A DNA stretch of 64,000 nucleotides from CAZKWG01 sp964615375 (GTDB taxonomy: Bacteria > Myxococcota_A > UBA796 > CAZKWG01). Below are positions 26,179 to 34,992 of this stretch, piece after piece (the first letter of the stretch is position 1; every line of letters starts with the position of its first letter). The notes under the pieces are model-generated. The model was not told the origin of the DNA and ran no database searches. It saw nothing but the letters and a program-made list of their open reading frames with translations. The position numbers and the translations under genes were made by a program. The DNA lies in NCBI GenBank assembly GCA_964615375.1, contig CAZTOW010000026.1, forward strand, positions 62,001 to 126,000, written 5' to 3'.

Positions 26179-27642
26179 TCAGCCCTTTACGAAGAGCGGC
26201 ATCTGCACCTGCTGGGCCTCGGGGCGGACCTCGATGGGATACTCGCCGGAGAAGCAGGCCTCGCAGTAGCGCCCGCGGTCCTCTCCCTCCGCCTCGCGCA
26301 GGGTCTCCAGCGGCAGGTAGCCCACGCTGTCGGCCTCCAGCCAGGCGCGGATCCCCTCGAGGTCCAGGCGGCTGGCGATGAGCTCCTCGCGCGTGGGCGT
26401 GTCGATGCCGTAGAAGCAGCTCCCGGTGGTCGGCGGGGCGGTCACGCGGACGTGGACCTCCTTCGCCCCCGCCGCCCGCAGCAGGCGGACGATCTTCCGG
26501 CTGGTGGTCCCGCGGACGATGGAGTCGTCCACCACCACCACGCGCCTCCCCTCCAGCACGCTGCGCACCGGGCTCAGCTTCAGCTTCACGCCGAAGTCGC
26601 GGATCTGCTGGCTCGGCTCGATGAAGGTGCGACCCACGTAGTGCGAGCGCAGCAGCCCGAGCTGGTAGGGCGTCCCGCTCTCCTGGGAGTAGCCGAGCGC
26701 GCCGGGCACGCCCGAGTCCGGCACCGGCACGACCACGTCCGCAGGGACCGGGTGCGAGCGCGCCAGCAGCCGCCCCAGCTGCACGCGCGTCTCGTAGACC
26801 GAGCGCCCGAAGATCTGCGAGTCCGGCCGCGCGAAGTAGATGTGCTCGAAGACGCAGGCCCGGCGCGGGCGCCGCGGGAAGGGCCGCAGGCTGGTGACCC
26901 CCTCCCGCGGGTCGATGATCACCATCTCCCCCGGCTGGACCTCGCGGACGAGCGTGGCGCCGATGAGGTCGAGCGCGCAGGTCTCGCTGCAGGCCACCCA
27001 GGCGCTCCCGCGGCGGCCGAGCACCAGCGGCCGGAAGCCATAGGGGTCGCGCACCGCCACCAGCGTCGTCTCCGTGGCCAGCAGCAGGGACCAGGCCCCC
27101 TGCACCCGCGAGAGCGCGTCCACCAGCCGGTTGATCAGCGTGGACTGCTGGCTGGTCGCGATCAGGTGGAGGATCACCTCGGTGTCGGAGGTGGCGGTGA
27201 AGATGCTGCCGCGCGCCTCCAGCTCCTCGCGGAGCTGCGGGGCGTTCACCAGGTTGCCGTTGTGGGCGATGGCGATCTGCCCGTCCTGGTAGCGCACCAC
27301 GAAGGGCTGGATGTTGCGCAGCGAGTCGTCGCCCGCGGTCGAGTAGCGGTTGTGCCCGATGGACAGCGAGCCGGTCAGCGTGGCGAGCTGCGCCCCGCCG
27401 AAGATGTCGTGGACCAGGCCGCGCCCGCGCACGCAGCGGATCAGGCTGCCGTCGGAGGTGGCGATGCCCGCCCCCTCCTGCCCCCGGTGCTGGAGGGCGT
27501 GCAGGCCCAGGTAGGTCAGGTGCGCCGCCTCGGGGTCGCCCAGGATTCCAAAGACCCCGCACTCCTCGTTGAAGCGGTCCAGCCGCAGCTCCTCGGCGGT
27601 GAACGCCGCCTCCAGCGGGAGCTCGGGGGGGCGGGCGCTCAC
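26179..27642 (-). CDS. purF: Amidophosphoribosyltransferase PurF
   Basis: A 487-residue enzyme. The N-terminal glutaminase nucleophile is the Cys of FNEECGVFGI, preceded by a propeptide of about 27 residues, as in the self-processing class of PurF. HALQHRGQEGAGI and GHNRYSTAG are the glutaminase signatures, and VVVVDDSIVRGTT is the PRPP loop. It makes 5-phosphoribosylamine, the first committed step of purine synthesis. The GTG start overlaps the purL stop (GTGA). Last gene of the operon. Confidence 0.96.
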   Translation of the reverse strand: MSARPPELPLEAAFTAEELRLDRFNEECGVFGILGDPEAAHLTYLGLHALQHRGQEGAGIATSDGSLIRCVRGRGLVHDIFGGAQLATLTGSLSIGHNRYSTAGDDSLRNIQPFVVRYQDGQIAIAHNGNLVNAPQLREELEARGSIFTATSDTEVILHLIATSQQSTLINRLVDALSRVQGAWSLLLATETTLVAVRDPYGFRPLVLGRRGSAWVACSETCALDLIGATLVREVQPGEMVIIDPREGVTSLRPFPRRPRRACVFEHIYFARPDSQIFGRSVYETRVQLGRLLARSHPVPADVVVPVPDSGVPGALGYSQESGTPYQLGLLRSHYVGRTFIEPSQQIRDFGVKLKLSPVRSVLEGRRVVVVDDSIVRGTTSRKIVRLLRAAGAKEVHVRVTAPPTTGSCFYGIDTPTREELIASRLDLEGIRAWLEADSVGYLPLETLREAEGEDRGRYCEACFSGEYPIEVRPEAQQVQMPLFVKG

Positions 27643-29807
27643 GCGCTCACCCAGGCGGGGAAGGCCCCACCCCAGGTCTGGACGAGCTCGGAGACGGCCA
27701 CGTCGATGGGCCCCAGCCTCAGCCGGTCGCCCCCTGTGGTGCCCAGCACGACCCCGCCCACCTCCGCGCGCCGCTCGGGCGGGTAGGCCACCAGCACGCG
27801 CCCGTGGTCCTCTCCGAAGAGGGCAAGGTCCAGCGCGCCCTCCTGAGGGAGCCTGAAGTCGCCGCCCACCCCGTCCAGGCAGAGCTCAGCGAGCGCGACG
27901 GCCAGCCCGCCGTCGGAGAGGTCGTGGGCCACCGTCACCACCCCCGCGCGGACCAGGGCGCGCAGCTTCGTGTGCAGGGCCGCCTCCGCCTCCAGATCCA
28001 CCGGGGGTGGAGCGCCGCGGTCCACGCCGTGCACCCAGAAGGCGTAGGCCGATCCACCCAGGCTTGTGGCGTCGGCGCCCAGCAGCGCGACTTCCAGCCC
28101 CGCCTCCGGGAAGCGGGCCTGCACCGCGGGGGCCTCCCCCTCGATGAGCCCCACCATCGCCAGGCCGGGCGTCGGCACGATCGCGCTGCCGTCCGTCTCG
28201 TTGTAGAGCGAGACGTTGCCCGAGATCACCGGGACCGAGAGCGCGCGGCAGGCCTCGGCCATCCCGTCGATGGCCTCCGAGAACTGCCACATGATCTCCG
28301 GGCGCTGTGGGTTGCCGAAGTTCAGGCAGTCGGTGAGGCCGATGGGCTCCGCGCCCACGCAGGCCAGGTTGCGCGCCGCCTCCGCCACCTGCCCGGCCGT
28401 GCCCTTCCGCGGGTCCAGGTAGACGTGGCGCCCGTTGCAGTCGGCCGTGAACGCCAGCGCCTTGCCCGCGCCCTTGATGCGCACCACCGCGGCGTCCGCG
28501 CCCGGGCGAATCAGCGTGTCCGTGCCCACCTGGTGGTCGTACTGCCGCCAGATCCAGCGCTTGTCGCTGATGTCCGGGCAGCCCATGAGCTGCAGCAGCG
28601 CCGCGCTCCAGCTCGCCGGCGCGGGCAGGGCCGGCATCTGCTGGACCTCGTCCTGCCAGGACGGGCGGGAGCGGGGCCGATCGTAGACCGGGGCCTCCTC
28701 CGTCAGGGCGTGAACAGGTATCGCAGCCACCTCTTTCCCGTGCCAGGTGCAGCGCCAGTGCCCGTCGTCGGTGACCCGGCCCACCCGCGCGCTGGTGAGG
28801 TCCCACTTGTCGAAGACCTCGAAGACCTCGGACTCCCGCCCCTCCTCGATGACCAGCAGCATGCGCTCCTGGCTCTCGGAGAGCAGGATCTCGTAGGGGT
28901 TCATCCCCGTCTCGCGCAGGGGCACGAGGTCGAGCTCCAGCAGCAGCCCGGCCCCGCCGCGCCCGGCCATCTCCACACTGGAGCTGGTCAGCCCGGCCGC
29001 GCCCATGTCCTGGATGCCCACGATGCAGCCCCGCTGCATGAGCTCCAGGCAGGCCTCCAGCAGCAGCTTCTCCTGGAAGGGGTCGCCCACCTGCACCGTC
29101 GGGCGCTTCTTGTCGGAGGCGCCCTCGTTGCCGTCGCCCTCAAACGTGTCGCTGGCCATGGTCGCGCCGTGGATGCCGTCGCGCCCCGTGCGCGCGCCCA
29201 CGTAGAAGACCGGGTTGCCCACCCCCGCCGCGCGGCCGAGGAAGATGCCGTCCGTGCGCGCCACCCCGCAGCAGAAGGCGTTGACCAGGCAGTTGCCGTC
29301 GTAGCTCGGGTGGAAGCGCGTCTCGCCGCCCACCGTGGGCACGCCCATGCAGTTGCCGTAGCCGCCGATGCCGCTCACCACGCCCTGCACCAGCGAGCGG
29401 GTCTTCGGGTGGTCCAGGCGCCCGAAGCGCAGCGAGTCCAGCAGCGCCACCGGGCGCGCGCCCATGGTGAAGACGTCGCGCATGATCCCACCCACACCCG
29501 TAGCCGCGCCCTGGGTCGGCTCGATGTAGGAGGGGTGGTTGTGCGACTCCATCTTGAAGACGGCGCAGAGCCCGTCCCCGATGTCCACGACGCCCGCGTT
29601 CTCGCCGGGGCCGATCAGCACGCGCGGGCCCTTGGTGGGCAGCCGGCGCAGGTGGACGCGGCTCGACTTGTAGGAGCAGTGCTCGCTCCACATGACCGAG
29701 AACACGCCGAGCTCGACCAGCGTGGGCTCGCGGCCCAGCACGCCGAGGATGCGCTGGTACTCGTCGGGGCTGAGCCCGTGCTCCGCGACCAGGGCTTCCG
29801 TGATCAT
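27639..29807 (-). CDS. purL: Phosphoribosylformylglycinamidine synthase subunit PurL
   Basis: A 722-residue small-type PurL. SVMWSEHCSYKSS, GPGENAGVVDIGDG, ESHNHPSYIEPTQGAATGVGGI and the later LSDGGLAVALAE are diagnostic of the AIR-synthase-fold ATPase. It converts FGAR to FGAM with ammonia from PurQ, bridged by PurS. ATG 29807 overlaps the purQ stop (ATGA) and is preferred over the GTG two codons upstream. Confidence 0.97.
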   Translation of the reverse strand: MITEALVAEHGLSPDEYQRILGVLGREPTLVELGVFSVMWSEHCSYKSSRVHLRRLPTKGPRVLIGPGENAGVVDIGDGLCAVFKMESHNHPSYIEPTQGAATGVGGIMRDVFTMGARPVALLDSLRFGRLDHPKTRSLVQGVVSGIGGYGNCMGVPTVGGETRFHPSYDGNCLVNAFCCGVARTDGIFLGRAAGVGNPVFYVGARTGRDGIHGATMASDTFEGDGNEGASDKKRPTVQVGDPFQEKLLLEACLELMQRGCIVGIQDMGAAGLTSSSVEMAGRGGAGLLLELDLVPLRETGMNPYEILLSESQERMLLVIEEGRESEVFEVFDKWDLTSARVGRVTDDGHWRCTWHGKEVAAIPVHALTEEAPVYDRPRSRPSWQDEVQQMPALPAPASWSAALLQLMGCPDISDKRWIWRQYDHQVGTDTLIRPGADAAVVRIKGAGKALAFTADCNGRHVYLDPRKGTAGQVAEAARNLACVGAEPIGLTDCLNFGNPQRPEIMWQFSEAIDGMAEACRALSVPVISGNVSLYNETDGSAIVPTPGLAMVGLIEGEAPAVQARFPEAGLEVALLGADATSLGGSAYAFWVHGVDRGAPPPVDLEAEAALHTKLRALVRAGVVTVAHDLSDGGLAVALAELCLDGVGGDFRLPQEGALDLALFGEDHGRVLVAYPPERRAEVGGVVLGTTGGDRLRLGPIDVAVSELVQTWGGAFPAWVSA

Positions 29808-30469
29808 GCCCACCTCGCGAGGCTCTCGAAGAAGCCCCGACCGTCCGTACCGCCCAGCGCGCCCTCGATGACGCGCTCAGGGTGCGGCATCATGCCCACC
29901 ACGTTCCCGCGCGCGTTGCAGACGCCCGCGATGTCCCGCGCCGCGCCGTTGGGCGCCCCGCCCACGTAGCGCAGCACCACCTGGCCCTCGCCCTCGAGCC
30001 GGTCCAGGGTCTCGCGATCCGCCTCGTAGTTGCCCTCCATGTGGGCGATGGGCACGCGCCAGGTGCGCCCGCGGTCGAGCGCGCCGGTGAACGCCGTGTC
30101 CTTGCCCTCCACCCGCAGCTCCGTGTCCATGCACAGGAAGCGCAGCCCGGCGTTGCGCAGCAGCGCGCCCGGCAGGAGCCCCGCCTCGGTGAGGATCTGG
30201 AAGCCGTTGCAGATGCCGATCACCGGCCCGCCCGCCTCGGCGAAGCGCACCACCTCGCGCATGATGGGCGAGAAGCGGGCGATGGCCCCGCAGCGCAGGT
30301 AGTCCCCGTAGGAGAAGCCGCCCGGCAGGCAGACCGCGTCCACCTTGCCCAGCGAGGTCTCCTTGTGCCAGACCGCCTTCGCCGTGAGCCCCGCCGTGAG
30401 GTCGAGGGCGTGTCGGAGGTCGGCGTCGCAGTTCGAGCCCGGAAAGGTGACGACCGCGACGGTGCTCAC
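29804..30469 (-). CDS. purQ: Phosphoribosylformylglycinamidine synthase glutaminase subunit PurQ
   Basis: A 221-residue class I glutamine amidotransferase. FPGSNCDADL is the N-terminal signature, GICNGFQIL contains the nucleophile Cys, and MMPHPERV has the catalytic His and Glu. It supplies ammonia to PurL. The GTG start at 30469 overlaps the purS stop (GTGA). Confidence 0.96.
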   Translation of the reverse strand: MSTVAVVTFPGSNCDADLRHALDLTAGLTAKAVWHKETSLGKVDAVCLPGGFSYGDYLRCGAIARFSPIMREVVRFAEAGGPVIGICNGFQILTEAGLLPGALLRNAGLRFLCMDTELRVEGKDTAFTGALDRGRTWRVPIAHMEGNYEADRETLDRLEGEGQVVLRYVGGAPNGAARDIAGVCNARGNVVGMMPHPERVIEGALGGTDGRGFFESLARWA

Positions 30470-30705
30470 GACTTCACCAGCTCGACCCGGAAGTCCTCCA
30501 TCACCGGGTTGGCCAGGAGCTTCCGGCACATGGCGTCGAGCCGGGCGTCGAGGTCGGGGCCGGGCTCCACCTCCAGCTCGATGAACTTGCCGAGGCGCGC
30601 GTCCTGGACCTCCTCGAAGCCCAGCGAGCGCAGGCCGCCGACCACCGCCTTGCCCGCAGGGTCGAGGATGCCCTGCTTCAACGTCACGTAGACCCTGGCC
30701 TTCAT
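30466..30705 (-). CDS. purS: Phosphoribosylformylglycinamidine synthase subunit PurS
   Basis: A 79-residue protein with the PurS pattern: VYVTLKQGILDPAGKAV at the start, GFEEVQDARLGKFIEL in the middle and a C-terminal MCRKLLANPVMEDFRVEL. It bridges PurL and PurQ. The ATG overlaps the purC stop (ATGA). Confidence 0.95.
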   Translation of the reverse strand: MKARVYVTLKQGILDPAGKAVVGGLRSLGFEEVQDARLGKFIELEVEPGPDLDARLDAMCRKLLANPVMEDFRVELVKS

Positions 30706-31451
30706 CCTTGCTCCTGCGCGCTGTCGAGCGCGGACCCGAAGATGCGCTGGTACAGCTCGCGGTAGGTGTCCGTGAGGCTGCCCAGGTCCCAGCGGAACAC
30801 GTCCTTGTCCAGCTTGCGGTTGGTGCCCTTCTCCCAGAGCCGGCTGCCGTCCGGCGTGATCTCGTCGGCCAGCAGGATGGCGCCCGAGCTGTGCCGGCCA
30901 AACTCCAGCTTGAAGTCCACCAGCGTGATCCCGAGCCCGTCCCAGAAGCGCTGGAGCGAGGCGTTGACCCGGAGCGCGGAGGCGCGGAGGTACTCCAGCT
31001 CCCAGCGCTCCGCCCACCCGAACAGGAGCGCGTGCTCCTCGCTCATCGGGGGGTCGTGCAGCGCGTCCGACTTGTAGAAGAACTCCACCATCGGCCGCGG
31101 CAGCACCTCGCCTACCGGGCGCCCGAAGCGCTTGGCCAGCGAGCCCGCCACCACATTGCGGATCACCACCTCGATGGGGATGATCTCCACCCGGTGCACG
31201 AGCTGGTCCCGCGGCGAGAGCAGCGACACCAGGTGGTGCCGCACCCCGGTCTCGCGCGCGACGTGCTCGAGCAGCCGCGCGCTGATCTGGCAGTTGACCT
31301 GCCCCTTGTCCTCGATCTCGGCCTTCTTCGCTCCGTCGAAGGCCGTCGCCGAGTCCTTGTAGTGGATCCAGAGGAGCTCCGGATCCGTGGTGGAGAAGAC
31401 CTTCTTGGCCTTCCCCTCGTAGAGCTGCTGGGTGCGCTGAGGATGGGACAC
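30702..31451 (-). CDS. purC: SAICAR synthase PurC
   Basis: A 249-residue enzyme with QLYEGKAKKVF, FDGAKKAEIEDKG, PIEVVIRNVVAGS and LVDFKLEFGR, the standard SAICAR synthetase signatures. It joins CAIR and aspartate with ATP. GTG 31451 is chosen because GGAGG stands six bases upstream; a TTG at 31463 that contains part of that site is unlikely. First gene of purC-purS-purQ-purL-purF, in which every junction overlaps by four bases. Confidence 0.95.
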   Translation of the reverse strand: MSHPQRTQQLYEGKAKKVFSTTDPELLWIHYKDSATAFDGAKKAEIEDKGQVNCQISARLLEHVARETGVRHHLVSLLSPRDQLVHRVEIIPIEVVIRNVVAGSLAKRFGRPVGEVLPRPMVEFFYKSDALHDPPMSEEHALLFGWAERWELEYLRASALRVNASLQRFWDGLGITLVDFKLEFGRHSSGAILLADEITPDGSRLWEKGTNRKLDKDVFRWDLGSLTDTYRELYQRIFGSALDSAQEQG

Positions 31452-31467
31452 GGGGCCCTCCAAGCCT

Positions 31468-31495
31468 GCCCTCCCCGGCGGCTGCCGGAGAGGGC
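31468..31495 (-). terminator. Stem-loop between the OmpA gene and purC
   Basis: A 12-bp stem with one mismatch (arms 31468-31479 and 31484-31495) closes a 4-base loop. It is 44 bases downstream of the OmpA-gene stop and 17 bases upstream of the purC start. There is no T-tract. It could end ompA transcription or act as a pur leader structure. Confidence 0.4.
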
Positions 31496-31538
31496 GGGGG
31501 CTTAACGCATCCTGCGTCGGGCGTCCGCTACCCTCGCG

Positions 31539-33443
31539 CTACTCCTTGATCTCCTCGCGCTCGGTGATGTTGAACTCGACGCGGCGATTCTGGGCGCGGC
31601 CGGTGGCGTTGCCGTTGTTGGCGATGGGCTTGGTCTCGCCGTAGCCCTTCGCGTCCATGCGCGCGCCGTCCACGCCCTTGTTGATCAGGTACTGGCGCAC
31701 CGCCTTCGCGCGGCGGTCCGACAGGTCGAGGTTGTAGGCGTCCTTGCCCTGGCTGTCGGTGTGGCCGCTGATCTCGACCTTCTTGATCTCGGGGTGAGAC
31801 TTGAAGATCGCCGCGACCTGGTCCAGCAGCGGGTACGACTCGGCCTTGATGATGTCCTTGTCGGTCTCGAAGTAGACCTTGTCCAGGATGATGATGGCCT
31901 CCTGGCTCACCTTCACCTTGCCGGACTGCATCTGGACCTTGACCGTCGCCTCGCCGCCCGCGCTCAGGGTCACGTCCGTCTCGTAGGGCAGGAAGTCGTT
32001 CTGCGTCAGCGTGACGTGGAAGCTGCCCGCGCCCTGCTGCTGGTCGGCCTTGCCGTCCGCGCCGAGCGGCACGCGGCCGCGCACGATGCACTCCGCGTGA
32101 TCCGAGGTGATCTGCGCCAGCACGCCCGAGAGCGGCTTGCCCTTGTCGTCGGTGACCTCGAAGTGGATGACGCCCGGCTGCGTGCGCTGGAGCTCGACCA
32201 CCAGGTCGTTCGGGCCCTCCTTGAGCGTGGTCGAGGCGGAGCCGGCCAGGCAGGGGGCCATGGTGGCGTCGGCCTTCCAGCTCGTCTCGGGCTGCAGGCC
32301 GCCGATGACGATGGGATCGTTGGCGCTGGTCTCGTTGCGCGGCGTGCCGTCCGGCCCCACGATCTGCACCGCGGCGCCCGGCATGGGCTTGCCGTTCCAG
32401 GTGGCCTGGACCTTCAGCTTGCCCAGGTCGTCGGGGCAGCCGTCGGTGTCCTTCCAGGTGTTGACCGTCTCCGGCTGGTCCACGCAGGCGTCCAGCTTGT
32501 CGGCGATGCCGTCCAGGTCCGTGTCCTTCGGCTTGCTGTCGATCTTGCCGAAGCCACCGCCGACGAAGACGCGGTAGGTGGCCGCGCCGGCGCCCTCGGA
32601 GAGCGCGCTGGCGGCGCCCACCGTCCAGAAGGCCCCGCCGTCGTTCCGGCCGCGGAGGGCCAGGGTGGCCTCCATCGGCGAGTCGGAGCCCGGCTGCTCG
32701 TTCTTGGAGAAGGGCGGGGCGAAGCTGAGCTCGCCGTTCAGGCCGAGGCTGTCGCCCAGCTTGTAGCCGGCGCCCAGGGTCGCCACGAGGCGGTCGGCGT
32801 TGTGCAGGTTGTCGAGCTCGATCTCGGGGTTGAACTGCGCGCCGAGGTCCGCGCCCAGGGTCAACTTCTCCAGCTCGTAGGTCGCGGCGACCTTGGCGCC
32901 GAAGGCCACGCCCGGCTGACCGATGAAGCGCTCGGGGTTGCCCAGCGGCAGGTCCACGTAGGGCACGAGGCCGAGGCCCAGACCGCCCGCGTCACCCTCG
33001 TCGGGGCGGATGATGGCGGCCATCGCGGCCAGCCGCGCGTCGCCGAGCCCGAGGCCCTGCGGCGACTGGTCCACGCCGGTCGTGGAGAAGTAGAGGGGCA
33101 GCGACAGGTCCAGGCGCAGGAAGTCGAGGACGGCCACGCCGCCCGAGAGGTTCATCGCGTAGAGGTCGCTGAGGATCTCCGTCTCCTCCGGCTCGAGCTC
33201 CGGGTCGTCGTAGATCCGGTACTGAACCAGCGGATCCTTGGCGTACTCGAAGAGGCCGCCGACGAAGAACTGCCCCTGCGTGAAGCGCCCCGGCCGCTGC
33301 ATGCGCAGGCCGTCGCGCAGATCGCCGTCGAAGGCGGCGAGGTTGAAGCCGTGGGCGTCGAAGCCCGCGGACTCGGTGGTGTCCTGGGCCGCCGCGGGGA
33401 GGGAGGCGCCGAGGGCGATCGCGAAGAGGGTCAGCAGCCGCAT
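31539..33443 (-). CDS. OmpA-family outer-membrane protein with thrombospondin type-3 repeat
   Basis: A 634-residue protein with signal peptide MRLLTLFAIALGASLPAAAQ. Residues about 25-340 look like a transmembrane beta-barrel (FTQGQFFVGGLFEYA, repeated aromatic beta strands). A calcium-binding type-3 repeat follows (DTDLDGIADKLDACVDQPE, KDTDGCPDD), then one or two Ig-like beta domains, and a C-terminal OmpA peptidoglycan-binding domain (YFETDKDIIK, EISGHTDSQGKDAYN, SDRRAKAVRQYL, GETKPIANN). The barrel sits in the outer membrane and the OmpA domain grips the cell wall. Common in Myxococcota; substrate unknown. Confidence 0.9.
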   Translation of the reverse strand: MRLLTLFAIALGASLPAAAQDTTESAGFDAHGFNLAAFDGDLRDGLRMQRPGRFTQGQFFVGGLFEYAKDPLVQYRIYDDPELEPEETEILSDLYAMNLSGGVAVLDFLRLDLSLPLYFSTTGVDQSPQGLGLGDARLAAMAAIIRPDEGDAGGLGLGLVPYVDLPLGNPERFIGQPGVAFGAKVAATYELEKLTLGADLGAQFNPEIELDNLHNADRLVATLGAGYKLGDSLGLNGELSFAPPFSKNEQPGSDSPMEATLALRGRNDGGAFWTVGAASALSEGAGAATYRVFVGGGFGKIDSKPKDTDLDGIADKLDACVDQPETVNTWKDTDGCPDDLGKLKVQATWNGKPMPGAAVQIVGPDGTPRNETSANDPIVIGGLQPETSWKADATMAPCLAGSASTTLKEGPNDLVVELQRTQPGVIHFEVTDDKGKPLSGVLAQITSDHAECIVRGRVPLGADGKADQQQGAGSFHVTLTQNDFLPYETDVTLSAGGEATVKVQMQSGKVKVSQEAIIILDKVYFETDKDIIKAESYPLLDQVAAIFKSHPEIKKVEISGHTDSQGKDAYNLDLSDRRAKAVRQYLINKGVDGARMDAKGYGETKPIANNGNATGRAQNRRVEFNITEREEIKE

Positions 33444-33561
33444 GTTCAGCCTCGAAAAAGGGTGATCTTGGAGGGAGTGCCAGAGGTCGGCTAGATCGTG
33501 TACGTGATTCACTTTGCGAGGTAGCCGTCTGGCTGCCCGCGCGCAACCCATACGAAAGGGC

Positions 33562-34992
33562 TCAGGCCACCGGGCCCTCCCCCGGGTCGGCGAGGCCCGG
33601 TCGGTACATCGCCCGGATCTGGGCCCTGTCGCCCAGTCTGTCCCAGATGGTCTCGTAGCAGGCGACCGCGATTCGCTCCATGCGCCCGAGATCCTCGGGG
33701 TTGACGCCGAGACCGTAGGCGACGCGGTCGCGGATGATCGCCGCCTCGGCGAGCCCGTCCACGTCGAGAGGATGAAAGACCTTCAGCGACGGTCGGGCCC
33801 GCTCCAGCAGGCGGTCGGGGGCCTCCCCGGGCCGGAGCTCCACGCCCGCGTCGCAGAGGGCGATCTCCACGAGGCGCCACCAGCCCTCGATGCGCGCGGT
33901 GGCGGAGGTGTCCGGCGAGGGCTCGCTGAGGCGGCCCACGATCCACAGCCGCCGCGCCGGGAGCCCGCCCAGGGCCAGCCCGATGAGCGCGAGGGCCAGC
34001 AGCAGCATCGGATCGATGACCACCCCGCCCGCGCCGCGCTCCTCGGGGCGGAGCTGCTCGCGCACCTCCACCAGCTCGCTGTCCTCGCCCTCCCCGCGGC
34101 GGACGCGGCTCTTCCGACCCTTCTTCTTCGGATCCGGCTCGCTCGGGGCGCGCGCCTGGTCCTCGCCGGGCTCGGGGCTCTGGCCCTGGTCCTCCTGCGG
34201 ATCCACCGGCTGCTCGCCCGCCTGCCCCTCCTCGGCCGGCTTCGTGCGCCAGAGGTAGGGCGCCAGCACCGCCGCCCCCACCGCCACCCCGAAGGCGAGC
34301 CCGCAGAGCAGCACCCAGCCCAGCAGGGTCAGCCGAGGGCGCGCCGCCCCGCTCTCCTGGGTGGAGGCCTCCAGCGGCGCGCGCGGCCCATGCCGCCAGA
34401 GCGCGAGCCGGTGCCCCTCCCGCGCGAGGAGGAAGGCCAGGAGCAGGACGATGCCGCTGACCAGCACGCCAAAGGTCGTGATGTCCCAGATCGCCCACTT
34501 CTGGCCAGCCTGCCAGGTCGCCACCTTGCCCTGGGCCTCGGCGACCAGGATGGCGGCCCCGCTCGCGTACATCAGCGGGACCCAGGCGGCGAAGAGGGCG
34601 CGCCCGGTGCGCAGGCTCCACAGCCCGCCCGTCAGGAAGATGGGGAAGAGGAAGACGACCAGCGCCGCCAGCGCCGCCAGCTCGCCCGCCGCCACCGCCA
34701 GCGAGGCCGAGAACACGAAGCCCACGGTCCACCAGAGCGCGGCGAACACGTAGATGAGCCAGTCGCGCACCCTGAGCAGGGCGAGGAGCTGCCCCACCGC
34801 CACCGCCGCCGCCGTCGTCCCGCCCAGGATGATCAGCGCGAGGCCCGTGCCCGTGTCGGGGCTGGTCACCATCGCCGCCAGCGAGAACGCCCCGAACAGC
34901 ACCACCAGCATGGCCCAGTAGGCCAGGATCGGGCGGATCGCCGCCCGCAGCTCGGCGCCGAGCCCGCGCTGGGACGGCGCCGTCCCCTTCAC
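33562..34992 (-). CDS. Multi-span membrane protein, DUF4129-like C-terminus
   Basis: A 476-residue protein. The first half holds about seven to eight hydrophobic helices. Then come a highly charged Pro/Glu/Lys loop, one more helix (MLLLALALIGLALGGL) and a soluble tail RIEGWWRLVEIALCDAGVELRPGEAPDRLLERA, which resembles DUF4129. The GTG start at 34992 overlaps the stop of the DUF58 gene (GTGA). In many bacteria DUF4129-like, DUF58 and MoxR genes cluster in envelope- or protease-related loci; that supports the call, but the role is not known. Confidence 0.7.
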   Translation of the reverse strand: MKGTAPSQRGLGAELRAAIRPILAYWAMLVVLFGAFSLAAMVTSPDTGTGLALIILGGTTAAAVAVGQLLALLRVRDWLIYVFAALWWTVGFVFSASLAVAAGELAALAALVVFLFPIFLTGGLWSLRTGRALFAAWVPLMYASGAAILVAEAQGKVATWQAGQKWAIWDITTFGVLVSGIVLLLAFLLAREGHRLALWRHGPRAPLEASTQESGAARPRLTLLGWVLLCGLAFGVAVGAAVLAPYLWRTKPAEEGQAGEQPVDPQEDQGQSPEPGEDQARAPSEPDPKKKGRKSRVRRGEGEDSELVEVREQLRPEERGAGGVVIDPMLLLALALIGLALGGLPARRLWIVGRLSEPSPDTSATARIEGWWRLVEIALCDAGVELRPGEAPDRLLERARPSLKVFHPLDVDGLAEAAIIRDRVAYGLGVNPEDLGRMERIAVACYETIWDRLGDRAQIRAMYRPGLADPGEGPVA

